In this document: piece by piece, positions 60,111 to 64,000 of the stretch
Numbering within the stretch: the first letter of the stretch is position 1
Layout: the number at the start of each line of letters is the position of its first letter
Assembly: GCA_020052615.1 (NCBI GenBank)
Contig: JAGVOT010000115.1
Coordinates: 1 to 64,000, forward strand
DNA from: Nitrospirota bacterium
GTDB lineage: Bacteria; Nitrospirota; UBA9217
DNA: 64,000 bases
Reading direction: 5' to 3'
Made by a program: the position numbers and the translations under genes
Notes under the pieces: model-generated
What the model was told of the DNA's origin: nothing
The model's database searches: none
Seen by the model: the letters and a program-made list of their open reading frames with translations, nothing else

Positions 60111-60779
60111 CTAGGGTTTCGCGATCCGCAGCAGGTCCTTCACGGTCCTGACGCCGAGCGCCGGCAGAAAGCTCAGGAACCGCTGAAAGAGCTGCGCCGT
60201 GATAAAAGCGTCCATGAGCGCATTATGCGCCGCGGAAACCTGGATCTGATATTTTTTTGCCAGACTGAACAGGTCCTTGTTCTCTTCATAGGCGTCGTAC
60301 TGGCTGCGGGCGCCTCTGCTGTTGTCCTGCATCCACTTGTGCACCTGCAGGGTATCTACAACGGGATAGCGGAACTTCTTTCCCAAGAGCCGTTTCATCT
60401 CCTTGTTCAGGAACGCCAGGTCCAGGGAGAGAAAATGCCCCACGATCACCGCTCCTTCGCAGAACTTCAGAAGATCGTCGAGCACCGCGCCGATCGACGG
60501 TTTGCCCACCACCTCCGACGGCATGATGCCGTGGATCACGATGCTTTCCGACCGGAGCGCTGTTTCGGGGAAGACCATTTCGTAGAAAGTCTCGCCCAGG
60601 ATGATCTTGCCGCCCTCCATGGCAACGGCCCCGATGGAAACGATGGAGTCCTTTTTCACATCGAGCCCCGTCAGCTCGGTATCCATGACCACGTAGCGTG
60701 ACTGCCCGATGGGCATTGCCGGATCGGGGCAGGCCTCATAAGCCGCGCGCCGTTTGAAAAGCTCCATCACGGCGCTCAT
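60111..60779 (-). CDS. DEDD 3'-5' exonuclease (DNA polymerase III epsilon-like)
   Basis: The 222-residue protein has ExoI YVVMDTELTGLD (about residue 28), ExoII VIVGHFLSLDLAFLNKEM (about 130) and ExoIII SAAHNALMDAFITAQLFQ (about 190), keeping the four acidic residues and a histidine. Genes of this type often accompany CNB-CBS-DUF294 proteins and acetate symporters; whether it acts on DNA, RNA or a signalling nucleotide there is unknown. It overlaps the upstream DUF294 gene (ATGA). Confidence 0.9.
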   Translation of the reverse strand: MSAVMELFKRRAAYEACPDPAMPIGQSRYVVMDTELTGLDVKKDSIVSIGAVAMEGGKIILGETFYEMVFPETALRSESIVIHGIMPSEVVGKPSIGAVLDDLLKFCEGAVIVGHFLSLDLAFLNKEMKRLLGKKFRYPVVDTLQVHKWMQDNSRGARSQYDAYEENKDLFSLAKKYQIQVSAAHNALMDAFITAQLFQRFLSFLPALGVRTVKDLLRIAKP

Positions 60780-62686
60780 CCGCCCACCATGCCGGGCCCG
60801 TACAGGTCGATGACCCCGTCCTGGATCTTCGAGATGATCTGGAACGACTCTTTCAATATCCGCTTCTCCAGGTTGCTCATCGTACTCGGATTAACGAAGT
60901 TGTCCGGCGCCTCGCCCTGCTCGATCTGCTCCACCTGGTGATGGATCCGGAGCAGCGTGATGAACTCGAAGGCCTGGGCAAGCTCGTCGCCGACGGAATC
61001 GATGGTAGAATGTTTTCCCTTCATGGCCTCGATCCGTTCGAGCGTCGAGGTCTCGGAGATCCCCGCTTCGAGCGAAAAGAGCCGCACGAGATCGACGAGA
61101 GGACCGATGCCCCGGAATTTCAGGTTCAGCTCGTCCTTGTGTTCGCCGCCTTTTTCCACGATGAAGGTCCTGAAAAAGCCGAGGGGAGGCCGGTTCTTTA
61201 CCGTTGCAGCCGCCATCTGCGCCAGGAACACGTTCTGCCCTTTCACGATCTTCATAAGATATTCACGAAGCTCGGTCCCCAGGGAATCATCGCCGTGGAG
61301 CGGCCGGAAATCGAAGAAGATGAGCGACCGCAGTACGGCCTCGGGCGTGGGACTATTGATCCATCCTGAGAAGTGCCGCTTCCAGACCGAGAGCGGCTGG
61401 CACCACTTGGGATTGCTCGCCATGTAATCGGCCGGGCAGAGCGGGAATCCGCACTTCACCAGTCCGTCACGGACAAAGAGCGCGAAGGCGGCAAAATACT
61501 TTCGCGCCGCCTCTTCCTGCGCCGCCCCGACGGGGTCCGCGTAGACGAGGGCATTGTCCTGGTCCGTCTTGAAGGTCTGCTCTTTCCTGCCCTCGCTCCC
61601 GAAGGAGAGCCAGCAATAAGGCACCGGCGGCTTCCCGAACTTCCTGTCGGCGAACTCCAGCACCTTGCGCACCAGCCGGTCGTTCAGTTCGGCGATGATC
61701 TTCGTGATGTTGCTGGCCCGCGCGCCGTCCTTGAGCAGCAGCCCGACCACCCGGTTGATCTTCGCCGACACCGGGACCAGGCCGTCGATGCTTTCCTGGC
61801 TTTCCAGGTCCTTGGCGAAGGACAGGGGCGACGATCCCTGCAGGAGCATGAGATCATGGTTCGAAAGGATCCCCTTGAGCTTCCCCTCCTTGATCACGAG
61901 GATGTGGTGGATGTTGTGCTTGATCATCTTCAGCACGGCGTCAAAGCAGTAGTCCTTCACGTCCACCCGGATGAGCGGCAGGGTCATGATGTCCTCGACC
62001 GGCGCGTCCACGTTCCGGCCCCGGGCCACCACCTTTTCCCGGAGATCGCGGTCCGTCACGATCCCCACGGGGAGCTCGTTGCGGTCCATGACGATCAGGC
62101 AGCTGATGCGGTTCTTCGACATCTCCAATGCCGCGTCGCGGATCGTGGTGTCCTCGCGGACGGTAACGACCCCCTTCGTCGCGATATCGCCCACGGGCGT
62201 CGTGAACAGGAGATGGTCGCTGCTTCCGTAGAACAGGCTCTTCGAATGCATCTCCCGGTACACTTTGTCGACATAGGTGGTGAAATGGGTCTGGAGGAAA
62301 TACTCGGTGAACGACGGATTGGACTCGATCAGTTCCTTGATCTGGTCCCTTTTCAGCAGGTAGCAGATGGTGTCTTCCAGGGCAACGACGGTGGTCTTCT
62401 GCCGGTCCTGGCCCATGAGGGATACGAGTCCGAAGGTGTCCCCTTCGCCGCGGTGGTCTATGGTCAGTTCCTCACCGCTGTCGGTCCTGACGGAGACCTT
62501 CACCCCGCCCTTTTTGATGATCCTGAGAGAATCGCTCGCAGGATCGTCCTGCCTCAGGATGACGGCGTCGCGGGGATAGAACTCCATGGTCATATTCCCG
62601 GCGACAGCCTTCAGTTCCTCTTCATTGAGGAACTGAAAGGGGGGAACATTTCTCAGGAACAGTATGCTGTCTTCTGCAATTAACAT
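60776..62686 (-). CDS. CNB-CBS-DUF294 signalling protein (putative nucleotidyltransferase)
   Basis: Domains in order: cyclic-nucleotide-binding fold (about residues 10-125), two CBS motifs (about 165-285), a DUF294 nucleotidyltransferase domain with SFGSEGRKEQTFKTDQDNAL (about 360-385) and a DUF294_C helical domain (about 460-610). The GSxGR and TDQD motifs match GlnD-like nucleotidyltransferases. It could modify a partner, in response to nucleotides bound by the CBS or CNB parts, to control the acetate transporter below it. It heads the operon of exonuclease, DUF4212, symporter and acs. Confidence 0.92.
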   Translation of the reverse strand: MLIAEDSILFLRNVPPFQFLNEEELKAVAGNMTMEFYPRDAVILRQDDPASDSLRIIKKGGVKVSVRTDSGEELTIDHRGEGDTFGLVSLMGQDRQKTTVVALEDTICYLLKRDQIKELIESNPSFTEYFLQTHFTTYVDKVYREMHSKSLFYGSSDHLLFTTPVGDIATKGVVTVREDTTIRDAALEMSKNRISCLIVMDRNELPVGIVTDRDLREKVVARGRNVDAPVEDIMTLPLIRVDVKDYCFDAVLKMIKHNIHHILVIKEGKLKGILSNHDLMLLQGSSPLSFAKDLESQESIDGLVPVSAKINRVVGLLLKDGARASNITKIIAELNDRLVRKVLEFADRKFGKPPVPYCWLSFGSEGRKEQTFKTDQDNALVYADPVGAAQEEAARKYFAAFALFVRDGLVKCGFPLCPADYMASNPKWCQPLSVWKRHFSGWINSPTPEAVLRSLIFFDFRPLHGDDSLGTELREYLMKIVKGQNVFLAQMAAATVKNRPPLGFFRTFIVEKGGEHKDELNLKFRGIGPLVDLVRLFSLEAGISETSTLERIEAMKGKHSTIDSVGDELAQAFEFITLLRIHHQVEQIEQGEAPDNFVNPSTMSNLEKRILKESFQIISKIQDGVIDLYGPGMVGG

Positions 62687-63115
62687 ATCGATCTATAAAG
62701 GAACCTGATTCCTGTTCCGCTATTAATAAGCAAAATGGATACCACAATGTCCGCAGCTATTCACTTAGTGAACGCTGGAAGAGAAGACGGAAAAGAACTG
62801 ACAACGAGGATTTGATAACTTGGCAGCAGTCAGCCATCTGGTAACAGATGAAAAGGGTACTGGTGAGTATAAGGTATTTAATTTCAGTGGCTTATCAGAA
62901 ATTCAGCAACGATGCAGATTTGAAGCATTCCACGCAAGGAAATGCACTAAAATGCTACATCCTAAAACAGCTTAACAAAATATCATTTATAAAATTATAA
63001 TTATGATAATTTATGTTTCGATAATAACATAACTTATTGTAGTTTTTTTTATACCGTTACATTTCGTAATCTAGTTTTCATTTTTCACGTTACTATTGGT
63101 AGTAAATCCTCGAAT
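62687..63115. other. AT-rich intergenic stretch, no gene seen
   Basis: This stretch of about 430 bases is clearly AT-richer than its surroundings, most of all at 62960-63080, with long runs of A and T. Short frames on both strands have no protein character. It should hold the promoter of the DUF294 operon. It could be a binding region for a nucleoid protein or a remnant of inserted DNA. Confidence 0.45.
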
Positions 63116-63277
63116 CGTCATTGCGAGCCGAAAGCGAAGCAATCTCGCTTTTTATACATTACAGTCAGAATAAACACCGCGATCTCGGAGTTCGCTTGAT
63201 CAAGCACGACGAGATTGCTTCGTCGCTAACGCTCCCCGCAATGACAGCAAAAGAGGACTGTGTCAACAGACTGTTAC
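63116..63277. mobile_element. Degenerate miniature element related to 33885-34032
   Basis: CGTCATTGCGAGCCGAAAGC and CGAAGCAATCTCG face CGAGATTGCTTCGTCGCTAA and CCCCGCAATGAC, as in the intact copy. One end keeps a decayed terminal repeat (GTCAACAGACTGTTA against TTCAACAGCCTGCTA); the other end is not recognisable. It abuts the stop of the next gene. Confidence 0.75.
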
Positions 63278-63279
63278 TA

Positions 63280-63807
63280 TCATTTTCCCGTATGCAGCAT
63301 CGTACCCTGCTCGACGGCAAAATAGATCGCGGCAAGATCCTTTGATCCTATCAGTATCCGCGGCGCTGCCCTTTCCTTCCCTGGAGCGACGGAAGAGCGT
63401 TTTGACTGGATGACAAGGTCCTCTCCGAACAGCAGCATTTTCTTTCGGTCATTGCCATCGGTCTTCGCGGTCATTTTCAGGATGGTGTTCCGGGGGATAC
63501 GCCGCTTGCCCGCAGTCGTGGAGAACGCGAAGGTTCTGAGCACCCGGTTCCGGTATTTCAGCTTTCCCGTACGGGACCGGAGATCAAGGAGCAGGTATTT
63601 GGAATCGGACGCATAGAACGCCTTTTGCATGAGCAGGTACTCCTGCTCATGGTTCAGGGACGCTATCCGTTCGGAAAGCTTCGCCTGCTGTTCAATAAGC
63701 CTCCGGCGCTCGACATCATCGGGCGACTGCCCCTGCATCCCGACGAGCAAGAACGACATTACGATCAGGAGAACTCCCGCTATCGTCGTATGTTCTGTAC
63801 GATGCAT
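63280..63807 (-). CDS. Conserved hypothetical exported protein beside an L,D-transpeptidase
   Basis: The 175-residue protein has an N-terminal hydrophobic helix (TIAGVLLIVMSFLLVGM), a coiled-coil segment (RRRLIEQQAKLSERIASLNH) and a C-terminal domain beginning SKYLLLDLRSRTGKLKYRNR. That last pattern resembles the strand that opens YkuD-type proteins (a YLVLD stretch), yet no catalytic HGC is present. Its stop lies three bases from a degenerate miniature element. It starts 23 bases after the L,D-transpeptidase stop, so the two are probably one operon for cell-wall work. Confidence 0.6.
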   Translation of the reverse strand: MHRTEHTTIAGVLLIVMSFLLVGMQGQSPDDVERRRLIEQQAKLSERIASLNHEQEYLLMQKAFYASDSKYLLLDLRSRTGKLKYRNRVLRTFAFSTTAGKRRIPRNTILKMTAKTDGNDRKKMLLFGEDLVIQSKRSSVAPGKERAAPRILIGSKDLAAIYFAVEQGTMLHTGK

Positions 63808-63829
63808 AACCACATCCCGACTGCTGAAC

Positions 63830-64000
63830 TTAGTAAATATAGACTTTCGTCCCGATCTTGACGGTCTTGTACAGGACCTCGAGGTCCTTGTCCCCCACCG
63901 AAACGCAGCCATGGGTAAAATGCGTCCCCAGAAGGTCGGTAAACTTGGTGCCGTGGATCTTGTATCCGTTCCCGAGGATAAGGGCGTATTTTCCCAGCAC
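63830..64000 (-). CDS. L,D-transpeptidase (YkuD), C-terminal part (cut by window edge)
   Basis: The last 56 residues can be read: a KIHGTKFTDLL stretch, then THGCVSVGDKDLEVLYKTV and a TKVYIY ending. HG before and [ST]HGC with the catalytic cysteine form the YkuD active site. The enzyme forms 3-3 cross-links in peptidoglycan or attaches a lipoprotein to it. The N-terminus lies beyond the window. Confidence 0.9.
   Translation of the reverse strand: MLGKYALILGNGYKIHGTKFTDLLGTHFTHGCVSVGDKDLEVLYKTVKIGTKVYIY

Noticed and set aside
1-64000. CRISPR array, prophage, tRNA or rRNA genes
   Set aside because: No regularly spaced repeats, integrase or phage genes, and no tRNA- or rRNA-like sequence were noticed when reading both strands by eye.

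Overview
The window reads as a GC-rich chromosomal segment from a Gram-negative, probably anaerobic or microaerobic bacterium. It encodes a secretin and a Pal lipoprotein, a selenocysteine formate dehydrogenase with a Tat leader, and an acetate module. The gene set (secretin with a cohesin tail, DUF5752 next to TreT, selenoprotein formate dehydrogenase, DUF4212-linked symporter) suggests Nitrospirota or the former Deltaproteobacteria (Desulfobacterota). This is inference from family knowledge; the window has no rRNA or other marker to fix the taxon. Every gene I can support lies on the minus strand, so transcription runs from high to low coordinates throughout.

Layout by increasing coordinate. 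1-7.2 kb: start of glmU, a DUF502 membrane protein, and a type II secretion/type IV pilus-like operon (pilM, pilN, pilO, a small pilP-position protein, a secretin with TPR and cohesin domains, two pseudopilins). 7.3-14.75 kb: a respiratory and thiol-redox block with selenocysteine formate dehydrogenase (fdnG), its iron-sulfur subunit, an NrfD/HybB membrane subunit, a DsbA-like protein whose CxxC is UPHC through an in-frame UGA, and a di-haem cytochrome c peroxidase. Two copies of a roughly 100-bp hairpin element in the same orientation bracket this block, and truncated gene remnants lie outside it on both sides.

15.4-37 kb: an osmoadaptation island. It holds glucosyl-3-phosphoglycerate synthase, a second GT78-like glycosyltransferase, glycerate kinase, a mannosyl/glucosyl-3-phosphoglycerate phosphatase, a ClC channel, TreY and TreZ, a sugar ABC transporter, trehalose synthase TreT with DUF5752, and two mechanosensitive-channel-like proteins. 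Together these would make and take up glucosylglycerate and trehalose and release ions or solutes on down-shock. 37-44.5 kb: cell-envelope genes (AMIN-type amidase, Pal, a UPF0182 giant membrane protein, LapA-like proteins, a DksA-type zinc-finger protein). 44.5-48.3 kb: three cation antiporters (CaCA, CPA2, NhaD).

48.5-54.1 kb: an operon of overlapping genes for an unusual deoxysugar (NDP-hexose 2,3-dehydratase, oxidoreductase, PLP aminotransferase, SAM methyltransferase, membrane GT2), of a type best known from antibiotic pathways. 54.9-62.7 kb: acetate uptake and activation (acs, a YggT-like protein, sodium/solute symporter, DUF4212 subunit, DEDD exonuclease, CNB-CBS-DUF294 protein). 62.7-64 kb: an AT-rich gap, a degenerate miniature element, an unknown exported protein and the 3' end of an L,D-transpeptidase gene.

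The most notable item is the DsbA-like selenoprotein at 8786-9382: its UGA replaces the first cysteine of the active site and is followed by a SECIS-like hairpin with the same spacing as in E. coli fdhF. Other points for follow-up are the paired hairpin elements, the deoxysugar operon, and two divergent small exported proteins sharing a C-terminal SPP motif.
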